The notes under the pieces were generated by a model, which was given only the letters and a program-made list of their open reading frames with translations, was not told the DNA's origin and ran no database searches. This document shows, piece by piece, positions 1 through 5,072 of a stretch of 5,311 nucleotides of DNA. The translations under genes were made by a program, and so were the position numbers. The DNA is from Candidatus Melainabacteria bacterium (GTDB lineage: Bacteria > Cyanobacteriota > Vampirovibrionia > Vampirovibrionales > JAJTHC01): the NCBI GenBank assembly GCA_026389055.1, contig JAPLIO010000079.1:1-5311 (forward strand), in the 5' to 3' direction. Every line of letters begins with the position of its first letter. Positions within the stretch are counted from its first letter, which is position 1.

Positions 1-1
1 T

Positions 2-514
2 ATTTTAAGTTATCGTATTATGGGGTTTGAACGCCAGCAAAACGGAGACTATCTACCGCCCGCTCATTATCCTGCAATGGCATTGGTTACGGCTTCAACG
101 CATGATTTACCCACCGTTCAAGGCTTTTGGCAGGGAACGGATATTACGTTGCGAAGCCAATTGGCGTTGTTCCCCACCGAAGAAGCCCAGCAACAGGAAC
201 GAGATAGTCGACCGCACCAACGGCAGGTGTTGTTGAATGCGTTAATTCATAATGGGTTGATGCCTGAAGGGTTTAGCCATAATCAAGCAGATTATTCGCA
301 AGGGGAAGCGTTGCCAACGCCTGTTTATGAAGGCGTTCAGCAGTTTTTACAGGCGACCCCTGCTAAGTTGCACATGGTAGCCTTAGAAGATGGGTTGGGT
401 TTAACAACGCAACTGAATATGCCCGGTACCACCACGGAACATCCTAATTGGCGACGTAAGGTGTTAGTGCCTTTGCAACAAGCGTTAGAAGCCAGCATGG
501 CTTGGCGAAAATAA
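2..514 (+). CDS. malQ: 4-alpha-glucanotransferase (amylomaltase, GH77), C-terminal part
   Basis: The 5' end lies outside the window; the reading frame is open from base 2 and the last 170 codons are present. MalQ transfers alpha-1,4-glucan segments between maltodextrins or glycogen in the cytoplasm. The visible part carries the E. coli-type GH77 block: a YP...ALVTASTHDLPT stretch followed by GFWQGTDI. The Asp of THD (bases 104-106) corresponds to the transition-state-stabilising third catalytic carboxylate of the family. The nucleophile and the acid/base residue would lie upstream and cannot be checked. After the motif comes a Q/E-rich helical part and a C-terminal segment that ends normally in AWRK. 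The ATG at base 20 is an internal Met, not a start. There is no T-rich intrinsic terminator directly after the stop; a palindromic repeat follows 22 nt later. The family call is firm; the rest of the gene is unseen. Confidence 0.93.
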   Translation: MLSYRIMGFERQQNGDYLPPAHYPAMALVTASTHDLPTVQGFWQGTDITLRSQLALFPTEEAQQQERDSRPHQRQVLLNALIHNGLMPEGFSHNQADYSQGEALPTPVYEGVQQFLQATPAKLHMVALEDGLGLTTQLNMPGTTTEHPNWRRKVLVPLQQALEASMAWRK

Positions 515-536
515 CGATTTTTTGATGCATTCATAC

Positions 537-661
537 CAATTCAATAATTCAATAGCGTATTTTGTCATTCTGAACGACCGTGAAGAATCCCCTTAGGCAA
601 ACACAGGAGATGTTTCGCATTCGCTCAACATGACGCTATTTAAACTTTAAACTTTGAATTG
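537..661. repeat. Palindromic MITE-like intergenic repeat
   Basis: This 125-bp imperfect palindrome fills the gap between the convergent malQ and DUF3326 genes. The outer arms are CAATTCAA (537-544) and TTGAATTG (654-661). Next inside are AATAGCG (551-557) and CGCTATT (634-640). The inner arms start GTCATTCTGAACGA at 564 and end TCGCTCAACATGAC at 634. The inner arms match at 20 of 29 positions when one is reverse-complemented. The GTCATTCTGA..GA.GAATC core resembles, from memory, a type of dispersed palindrome seen between genes in many bacteria. It has no coding capacity and would fold into a long hairpin in RNA from either strand, so it may also help end transcription of both genes. Mobility is inferred only from its form; just one copy is in this window. 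Confidence 0.65.
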
Positions 662-667
662 TTCTTA

Positions 668-1759
668 TCAATCTTTGAACCTAGAATGAATAGCAGGAAG
701 GCTTAACCCCTGTTTTAACAGTTGCAGTAAACCTGCCGCTTCTAGGTAAGAGGCTACCTCAAAAAACAACCCCTGTTGTTGCAATTGCTTAATTGTTGCT
801 CCATCCAACAACGCATCCATCGGTAAATTCAAAACCGTTTGATTATCATTGACCGCAATAATGGGTACCTTGTTCTGCAAACAAGCCAAAACGGGCACGC
901 CACCCATGCTATTAGCAGGCACCACCAACGCCGAAAGCTGTTCTACCCGAAAGCCTTGTGCAGGCGGTATAGGAATAGGGGCTTGCATTAACCCTGTTAG
1001 CACACAGGGCAAAAACGTGGCCGTTATAAATTCAGCAGCGGTAGCAGGGGCAACCAACCCATCCCGACGAGGCTGGGCTTCTTCCCAATCAAAAACAGGG
1101 GCGTTGGCACAAGGTACTTGCACCGCATGGCAAAGCGTATGAGAAATAATGGCTTCCAACCCACCAATAGGGTCAACCCCGATGCCTTGGCTATAAGTGC
1201 TTTCTTCAGGTTCTACCAATTTGGAAACAATGGCAATAGCAGTAGCCCCTACAGCGATGAGTTCCTTGGCTGGTGTGATGGCACTATGAGGGTTACGCCA
1301 CTGCCCAGCCGAAGCCCCTGAAGGCTGAAGTTCAATGGTTAATTCTAGCGGTTCGGTGGTTTCCTTCACCCCGATGATAGGCACCCCATAAACGGTATTA
1401 ACGGCATTCAACGTGTTGCGTTGCAGAATATTCATGCCCGCTTCCATGCCCGAATCTAAAATAACGCCCAATTGGTGCGTGCGGGGCGGAGAAGCCAAGC
1501 CTACCGCCCCTTTAAACCAAGCATCTAACCAGTAGCCTTCAACATACCACGCATTAGCAGGCAGCTTCTGGAAACTAGCCGCATTGGCTACATTGGGATG
1601 CGTAATTAACCAATCGCAACAGGAAGCCAGCAGATTGAGGTAAACCGTCGCATCGCCCCCAAAACCACCAACAGAAGCCCCTACGCCCGTAGGAATAACC
1701 ATCGCTACTGCAAAAGGCGGTTTAAAAACAGAGTGTGGGGTTGTGAAAAAAGGGTTCAT
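668..1759 (-). CDS. DUF3326 family protein
   Basis: This 363-residue protein matches the DUF3326 family, which has no established biochemical role. The family signatures visible are IPTGVGASVGGFGGDA (about residues 22-37), LITHPNVANAA (51-61), YVEGYWLD (72-79), GVILDSGME (98-106) and QGIGVDPIGGLEAIISH (191-207). A C-terminal stretch around 279-305 (VVPANSMGGVPVLACL, then IIAVNDN) is also well formed. No signal peptide or clear membrane span is seen, so it is probably cytosolic. The Gly-rich segment near the N-terminus suggests nucleotide or phosphate binding, but this is inference. The ATG start lies 6 nt after the hpt stop, preceded by a run of seven A and no Shine-Dalgarno, which suggests translational coupling to hpt. 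Length is full and the frame intact. The family assignment is from memory of these motifs; function is unknown. Confidence 0.85.
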   Translation of the reverse strand: MNPFFTTPHSVFKPPFAVAMVIPTGVGASVGGFGGDATVYLNLLASCCDWLITHPNVANAASFQKLPANAWYVEGYWLDAWFKGAVGLASPPRTHQLGVILDSGMEAGMNILQRNTLNAVNTVYGVPIIGVKETTEPLELTIELQPSGASAGQWRNPHSAITPAKELIAVGATAIAIVSKLVEPEESTYSQGIGVDPIGGLEAIISHTLCHAVQVPCANAPVFDWEEAQPRRDGLVAPATAAEFITATFLPCVLTGLMQAPIPIPPAQGFRVEQLSALVVPANSMGGVPVLACLQNKVPIIAVNDNQTVLNLPMDALLDGATIKQLQQQGLFFEVASYLEAAGLLQLLKQGLSLPAIHSRFKD

Positions 1760-1765
1760 CTTTTT

Positions 1766-2425
1766 TTAGTGAGTGTCCGATAAAGGAGGACCTGTGTAAG
1801 TAGCCACATAGGGTAGCTGCCTGAAATGCCCTGAAAAATCTAGACCGTAGCCTACAACAAAGGTGTTTTCAATACTAAAAGCCACAAAATCAACAGTAAT
1901 ATGCTGGGCTTCGGGTTTTCTCGCTGTGGGTTTATCTAAAAACACGGCTAATTTTAACGAAGCCGTCTGGTGTAAATCTTTCAAATATGAAACCAAAAAA
2001 CTGAGCGTTAAGCCCGTATCAATAATATCTTCTAAAATCAGCACATGCTTGCCTTCTAGGCTGGGCAGGGTTAAATCCACCGTTTTTACCTTGCCAGAAC
2101 TTTGCGTGTTATTGCCATAGCTAGCCAAACGGATAAATTCCACCTTGACGGGCACTTTCAGGTGTTTGACTAAATCAGACAAAAACATGAAAGATCCCTT
2201 GAGTACACAAATAATGGTCAATTCATCCACGCCTTCGTAAGTTTCATTCAGCTGTTGAGCTAGGGCTTGTACTCGGTTGGCAATGGTGGATTCGTTCAAA
2301 TATAAGTTAAGATGGGTAGCCACTTGGGCAACGGCAGGCGATAGGTGAGCCAATTGCTCTGCTGAAAAAATGGTTAAGGGCGAAATTGTTGTGTTGTGCT
2401 GAGAATCGGTTAGAGGGATCATCAT
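1766..2425 (-). CDS. hpt: Hypoxanthine phosphoribosyltransferase (purine salvage)
   Basis: Hpt converts hypoxanthine or guanine plus PRPP to IMP or GMP in the cytoplasm. All class I phosphoribosyltransferase landmarks are present in 219 residues. They are the LKGSF pyrophosphate loop (75-79), the flexible-loop SYG (102-104), the PRPP loop LILEDIIDTGLT (129-140), the purine-contacting Lys in KPTAR (165-169), and VGYGLDF...RQLPYV near the C-terminus (191-207). The usual core of about 180 residues begins near residue 41, so there is an unusual N-terminal extension of about 40 residues without recognised motifs. The start is one of two adjacent ATGs; no AGGAG-type ribosome site precedes it (the sequence is TTCACC-ATG). 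A GTG at codon 37 would give a family-typical length but also lacks a Shine-Dalgarno. A promoter lies 52-80 nt upstream. The gene heads a likely two-gene unit with the DUF3326 gene. PRPP supply would come from prs in this window. Confidence 0.93.
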   Translation of the reverse strand: MMIPLTDSQHNTTISPLTIFSAEQLAHLSPAVAQVATHLNLYLNESTIANRVQALAQQLNETYEGVDELTIICVLKGSFMFLSDLVKHLKVPVKVEFIRLASYGNNTQSSGKVKTVDLTLPSLEGKHVLILEDIIDTGLTLSFLVSYLKDLHQTASLKLAVFLDKPTARKPEAQHITVDFVAFSIENTFVVGYGLDFSGHFRQLPYVATYTGPPLSDTH

Positions 2426-2476
2426 GGTGAAGGGATTGTCCAGAAAGAGGGGTGGGGTTCAGAGATATTACCTAGA

Positions 2477-2505
2477 ATTATAGGGAAGAAGTAGCTTAAA
2501 CGCAA
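2477..2505 (-). promoter_or_regulatory. Sigma-70-type promoter for hpt-DUF3326
   Basis: On the minus strand a TTGCGT -35 box (2505-2500) is followed after exactly 17 nt by a perfect TATAAT -10 box (2482-2477). The -35 matches the consensus only in its TTG half. Transcription would start near 2470, giving a leader of about 45 nt before the hpt ATG. This supports hpt being transcribed independently of the upstream phosphatase gene. Confidence 0.65.
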
Positions 2506-2560
2506 CCTGTTACCGTTTTTAATACCCGTTTAAACTAGAAATAGCTTAACATCTTGGAGC

Positions 2561-2581
2561 GGGAGGGTTTCAAACCCTCCC
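2561..2581. repeat. Perfect GGGAGGGTTT palindrome (REP-like)
   Basis: GGGAGGGTTT and AAACCCTCCC are exact complements around a single central C. This allows a strong GC-rich hairpin with a TCA or TTTCAAA loop. The sequence continues into CCTAC, giving the GTAGGGGAGGGTTT form on the minus strand. That form resembles dispersed palindromes I recall from cyanobacterial and other genomes. No T-run follows on either strand, so it is a poor intrinsic terminator. It sits 56 nt upstream of the hpt -35 box. Confidence 0.6.
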
Positions 2582-2678
2582 CTACATAAAACAATACGAT
2601 TCCTAACCAAAATGTATAACACGCATTATTGCTCAGTTCTGGCTAGAAATTTCAGATTCAAACCATAGGTAGTTGGAG

Positions 2679-2743
2679 ACAGGCTGGTGCGAGCGAAGCG
2701 AAGCAGGGCAATTAGGGAGCCTCTAGCTTCCGCCCAAGCCTGT
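2679..2743. repeat. Inverted repeat ACAGGCT...AGCCTGT
   Basis: The arms ACAGGCT (2679-2685) and AGCCTGT (2737-2743) are exact complements 51 nt apart. The right arm is followed by TTT on the plus strand. The interior has a GCGAGCGAAGCGAAGC run. It also has a TTAGGGAG..GCTTCCGCCC segment that is partly complementary to GGGTGGAAGCCTCCCTAG at 2798-2815. Alternative foldings are therefore possible. No known RNA family is recognised. Confidence 0.4.
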
Positions 2744-2767
2744 TTTCAACGTGCAAGAAAACCAATC

Positions 2768-2788
2768 AACCCTTGAGAGGGGTTTTTT
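2768..2788 (+). terminator. Small terminator-like hairpin
   Basis: AACCCTT (2768-2774), a GAG loop and AGGGGTT (2778-2784) form a 7-bp stem including one G-U pair, followed by four more T. It best suits plus-strand transcription, although no plus-strand gene lies upstream. On the minus strand the tail is only GATTGGTTTTC, so stopping transcripts from the phosphatase gene is possible but weaker. The T-run may simply be part of repeat copy A. Confidence 0.3.
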
Positions 2789-2897
2789 AAGGGGTACGGG
2801 TGGAAGCCTCCCTAGCATTTTCGGGGGGTGTCGGGGGGTGGTCAAACCACCACCCCCTGACAAACCGACCAGCGAAAGTTGGGAACGGCAATCGATT
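2779..2897 (+). repeat. Dispersed repeat, copy A
   Basis: This copy opens with GGGG-TTTTTT-AA-GGGG and closes with a 40-bp block (2858-2897) starting TGACAAACC and ending CAATCGATT. The block matches copy B at 33 of 40 positions in the same orientation. Between these ends copy A carries a long insert. The insert includes a perfect tandem TCGGGGGGTG x2 (2821-2840) and a hairpin of GGGGGGTGGT against ACCACC-A-CCCCC around a CAA loop (2833-2857). Weaker similarity to copy B continues to the phosphatase stop codon at 2912. Confidence 0.65.
2821..2840 (+). repeat. 10-bp tandem repeat TCGGGGGGTG x2
   Basis: Two exact, adjacent 10-bp units. With the nearby GGGG, GGG and GG runs upstream (2792-2803) they make the plus strand locally very G-rich, so a G-quadruplex is conceivable. 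The second unit is also the left arm of the hairpin in repeat copy A. Confidence 0.6.
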
Positions 2898-2911
2898 ATA
2901 GAAGAAGGCAC

Positions 2912-3619
2912 TCAATCTTTGAATTGGGTTAAATCTTGTACAATATCGTCAAACGTTTCAAACGGGGTGTGGGAAATACCCAGTTTCACGCAATCTGCCG
3001 CTAAGCTACTATTGGCAACGGCATAAACCCTACAAGCCACTTTCGCCATACCAACATCCGTTACACTATCGCCAATCACAATACGGTAAAACTCATCCGC
3101 TACCCATTGGTCTAAAATTTCCACCTTGCAACAAGCACAATTCCCGCACAGTTCGCACTGTTTCGGGGCATAAGGCAGATGAAGTTTTAAATTAGTAGAT
3201 TCAACCGTTTCAGCCAGTTGGTTAGAGAATAAACGAAACTGCCCCGCCCACGGAGCCAATTTCGGTGCAATGAAGGCATCGACCCCGCCTGAAACCACCC
3301 AAAAGGGGATGTTATACTGTTGCCGAAACTGCATGAAGGCATCAAACCCCGCCCGAAGGGGAATGTGGGCAAGGTTAAAGTCAATCATGGCTTGCTTTTG
3401 GTGGGCAGGAATAAGCCCATACAGTTGCTGAATACCTTCGTGGATGCTAAGCGTGCGGGTTTCTAAAATGGCGTGGGCAATGGCTTTCCATTGCGGTGGG
3501 GCAAACTGCTTCATGGTTTGCACAATGGCGTCTTCTTGGGTAATGGTGCCATCGTAATCAGAAAAAATGACAATTGGTTTGCCGTTGATGGTAAGTGATT
3601 GCGGTGAGGGTAAAATCAT
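2912..3619 (-). CDS. MtnX-like HAD-IB family phosphatase
   Basis: This 235-residue protein has the full HAD phosphatase set. Motif I is FSDYDGT with nucleophile Asp21 and acid/base Asp23. Motif II is VVSGG with Ser110. The motif III lysine is Lys165, and motif IV is GDSVTD with Asp184 and Asp188. The cap sits between motifs I and II, as in subfamily IB. The overall pattern is that of the MtnX/DKMTPPase group, which dephosphorylates 2-hydroxy-3-keto-5-methylthiopentenyl-1-phosphate in methionine salvage. A Cys cluster at 155-164 (C-x2-C-x2-C-x-CC, then K) is like the CGCCK segment I recall in MtnX and could bind metal. No other salvage gene is nearby, so the substrate is unproven; a phosphoserine phosphatase-like role is the main alternative. 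The ATG is preceded by TTCACC with only a weak GAAAG upstream. The gene stands alone, bracketed by two repeat copies. Confidence 0.82.
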   Translation of the reverse strand: MILPSPQSLTINGKPIVIFSDYDGTITQEDAIVQTMKQFAPPQWKAIAHAILETRTLSIHEGIQQLYGLIPAHQKQAMIDFNLAHIPLRAGFDAFMQFRQQYNIPFWVVSGGVDAFIAPKLAPWAGQFRLFSNQLAETVESTNLKLHLPYAPKQCELCGNCACCKVEILDQWVADEFYRIVIGDSVTDVGMAKVACRVYAVANSSLAADCVKLGISHTPFETFDDIVQDLTQFKD

Positions 3620-3652
3620 GGTGAAACAGTTTCTTTCAAGGCGTTTAAGACG

Positions 3653-3679
3653 AATTTAAAATTTTTAATGTCGTATCAA
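3653..3679 (-). promoter_or_regulatory. Possible promoter of the MtnX-like gene
   Basis: On the minus strand TTGATA (3679-3674) is a 5/6 match to a -35 box. TAAATT (3658-3653) is a 4/6 match to a -10 box after a short 15-nt spacer. It would give a leader of about 30 nt. If this is the true promoter, the hairpins further upstream would not be in the transcript. Confidence 0.3.
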
Positions 3680-3685
3680 CCCGTA

Positions 3686-3727
3686 GGAACGACCATCGCA
3701 TTTGCTCTGCAGCTGCCGATGCGTTCC
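3686..3727. repeat. Hairpin GGAACG-CATCG / CGATG-CGTTCC
   Basis: GGAACG (3686-3691) plus CATCG (3694-3698) pair with CGATG plus CGTTCC (3717-3727). This gives 11 base pairs with a 2-nt bulge. The 18-nt loop contains the palindrome GCAGCTGC. There is no T-run, so it is not a classical terminator. It lies 67 nt upstream of the phosphatase start and just upstream of that gene's possible -35 box. Confidence 0.5.
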
Positions 3728-3753
3728 GTCCACCGAAGGGGCAAAAAGAACAT

Positions 3754-3788
3754 CCCGCCGTCAATGCCCGTCTGGTGGCATAGGCGGG
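3754..3788. terminator. Terminator- or attenuator-like hairpin
   Basis: CCCGCC (3754-3759) and ATGCC (3764-3768) pair with GGCAT (3777-3781) and GGCGGG (3783-3788). This makes a two-part GC-rich stem with an 8-nt loop. Runs of five T follow on both strands: at 3793-3797 on plus, and opposite the AAAAA at 3743-3747 on minus. Neither run directly abuts the stem (4 and 6 nt away). It could insulate the two divergent genes in either direction. Confidence 0.4.
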
Positions 3789-3797
3789 TGGCTTTTT

Positions 3798-3860
3798 GGG
3801 GGTTTTTAGGGGCTTGCCCCTGACAAACCAGCCAGCTAAAGCGAGGAACGACAATCGATT
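3798..3860 (+). repeat. Dispersed repeat, copy B
   Basis: This is the compact copy: GGGGG-TTTTT-A, a short hairpin GGGGC-TT-GCCCC (3809-3820), then the 40-bp block at 3821-3860 starting TGACAAACC and ending CAATCGATT. The block is 33/40 identical to copy A in the same orientation. Scattered similarity continues to about 3886. It lies upstream of the phosphatase gene, while copy A touches that gene's 3' end. Confidence 0.65.
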
Positions 3861-3955
3861 TGAGAACAGGGCATTTAATGTGTGAATAGGTATCAGACGA
3901 ATTAACAGGCTTGAGTTTATCACAAATGGTAACAATCTTCGTTAAAAATATCGCA

Positions 3956-4013
3956 TTTTTTTTGTTTTCATGGTTTCATACCTATAGGTTTTCAAAAAAA
4001 AGCAAGTTATATC
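3956..4013 (+). promoter_or_regulatory. AT-rich prs upstream region, possible promoter
   Basis: The region has a T8 tract (3956-3963) and an A8 tract (3994-4001). Between them are the perfect palindrome ACCTATAGGT (3980-3989) and two GTTTTCA direct repeats (3964-3970, 3988-3994). TTGTTT (3962-3967) with TATAGG (3983-3988) at a 15-nt spacing, or TATATC at 4008-4013 as a -10 box, are candidates. None is a strong match, so the start site is not resolved. Confidence 0.3.
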
Positions 4014-4044
4014 CCAAACCCGATACAAAAAATTACATTGATTT

Positions 4045-4050
4045 GGAGGA
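4045..4050 (+). promoter_or_regulatory. Shine-Dalgarno GGAGGA that decides the prs start
   Basis: GGAGGA is the only strong ribosome-binding site in the window. It lies 8 nt before an in-frame GTG at 4059. An upstream TTG at 4038 precedes it, and the first ATG at 4071 is 20 nt away. GTG at 4059 is therefore the best-supported start. Confidence 0.75.
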
Positions 4051-4058
4051 CTCCGAAG

Positions 4059-5051
4059 GTGGCGATAGAGATGACACTTCCTGAATTACAACTGCCTCGT
4101 TTAAGCGATTTGTCTGAAAGCGTCAAGCTTTTTACAGGGCGTGCCAACCCTGAACTAGCCGAAGAAATCGCCGCTTATTTGAATACATCCATTAGCCCTT
4201 GCGTGGTTAAAAACTTTAGCGACGGTGAATTATATGTTCGCATTAACGAAAGCGTTCGGGGCGATGACGTGTTTGTCATTCAACCCACCTGTAACCCTGT
4301 TAACGATAATTTAATGGAAATGCTGATGATTATTGATGCCTTAAAACGAGCATCAGCCAAATCCGTAACCGCCGTTATTCCGTACTTCGGGTATGCTCGG
4401 CAAGATAGAAAAACCTCAGGACGTGAATCCATTTCAGCCAAGTTGGTAGCCGATTTAATTACCACTGCTGGTGCTAGCCGTGTACTAGCCATGGATTTAC
4501 ACACGGGACAGCTTCAAGGCTTCTTCAATATTTTGACAGACCACTTGTATGCAACACCTGTACTTTACAACTATTTGATTTCTCGTCCGCTTTACAATCC
4601 AGTTATTGTTAGCCCAGATGCTGGTGGTGTAGAACGTGCAAGAGTATACGCTAAAAAATTAGATTGCCCTATTGCCATTATTGATAAACGGCGTACCGCC
4701 CATAACGTGGCGGAAGTTTACCATATTATTGGGGAAGTTGAAGGGCGTACCTGTATTTTGGTTGATGATATGATTGACACGGCGGGTACCATTTGTTCTG
4801 GGGCTAAATTGCTGATGGAACGGGGTGCTAAAGATGTTTATGTCGTTGCTGCCCACGCCGTATTTTCGGGCCCAGCGGTGGAACGTTTAGTGGCTTCTCC
4901 CATTACGGAAGTGATTGTAACGGATTCTATCCCCTTGAGCGATGCGGCAAAATCGGTTTCAAAAATCAAACAAATTTCTATTGCTAGCTTACTAGGTGAA
5001 GCGATTGCTAGAATTCACGATTCTGAATCTGTTTCAGCCATGTTTAGCTAA
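4059..5051 (+). CDS. prs: Ribose-phosphate pyrophosphokinase (PRPP synthetase)
   Basis: Prs makes PRPP from ribose 5-phosphate and ATP in the cytoplasm, supplying purine, pyrimidine, histidine, tryptophan and NAD synthesis. With the GTG start it is 330 residues. Visible motifs are FSDGE (53-57), PYFGYARQDRK (108-118, ATP site), the metal-binding His148 in MDLHTGQLQGFF, the catalytic flexible loop around Lys210-Arg212 (IDKRR), and the ribose-phosphate loop LVDDMIDTAGT (234-244). The C-terminus ESVSAMFS is like Bacillus and cyanobacterial class I enzymes. The family usually has about 310-320 residues; the extra length is a roughly 20-residue leader before LFTGRANPELA. All catalytic residues I can place are intact. 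The gene is alone on its strand here, with a strong GGAGGA site and a hairpin 22 nt after the stop. An ATG at 4071 would shorten it by 4 residues. Confidence 0.96.
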   Translation: MAIEMTLPELQLPRLSDLSESVKLFTGRANPELAEEIAAYLNTSISPCVVKNFSDGELYVRINESVRGDDVFVIQPTCNPVNDNLMEMLMIIDALKRASAKSVTAVIPYFGYARQDRKTSGRESISAKLVADLITTAGASRVLAMDLHTGQLQGFFNILTDHLYATPVLYNYLISRPLYNPVIVSPDAGGVERARVYAKKLDCPIAIIDKRRTAHNVAEVYHIIGEVEGRTCILVDDMIDTAGTICSGAKLLMERGAKDVYVVAAHAVFSGPAVERLVASPITEVIVTDSIPLSDAAKSVSKIKQISIASLLGEAIARIHDSESVSAMFS

Positions 5052-5072
5052 AAACTGAATTCTTTTTTCATA

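Larger units (their letters stand above)
2426..2911. other. Structured 486-bp intergenic region with no gene
   Basis: I see no credible coding sequence here; the short open frames on both strands run through repeats and G-rich hairpins. From right to left it contains repeat copy A with G-rich tandem units, a small hairpin with a T-run, an inverted repeat around 2679-2743, a perfect palindrome at 2561-2581, and the hpt promoter. The stretch 2582-2670 shows nothing I can interpret. Confidence 0.7.
3620..4058. other. Divergent 439-bp intergenic region with hairpins and a repeat
   Basis: This is the shared upstream region of the minus-strand phosphatase and plus-strand prs. It holds a weak phosphatase promoter, two hairpins, repeat copy B, and an AT-rich prs leader with T8 and A8 tracts. 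A minus-strand open frame of 96 codons spans much of it. It is made of the hairpins and repeat, lacks family resemblance, and is not taken as a gene. The stretch 3886-3953 shows nothing recognisable. Confidence 0.65.

Noticed and set aside
849..1321. Plus-strand open frames within the DUF3326 gene
   Set aside because: They are antisense shadows of a well-supported full-length gene.
2686..2705. tRNA or known small RNA in the GCGAGCGAAGCGAAGC region
   Set aside because: No cloverleaf, anticodon arm or T-loop GTTCRA pattern could be found.
2723..3026. Open frames on both strands over 2723-2911 and 2751-3026
   Set aside because: They consist of the G-rich hairpins and the repeat, and the longer one runs antisense into the phosphatase gene.
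2779..3860. CRISPR or phage attachment sites as an explanation for the direct repeats
   Set aside because: Only two diverged copies nearly 1 kb apart bracket a metabolic gene, with no spacers, cas genes, integrase or tRNA.
3645..3935. 96-codon open frame on the minus strand upstream of the phosphatase gene
   Set aside because: It runs through repeat copy B and both hairpins, shows no family motif, and its residue mix looks like translated repeat DNA.
4280..4856. Minus-strand open frames within prs
   Set aside because: They are antisense to a gene with all catalytic motifs intact.
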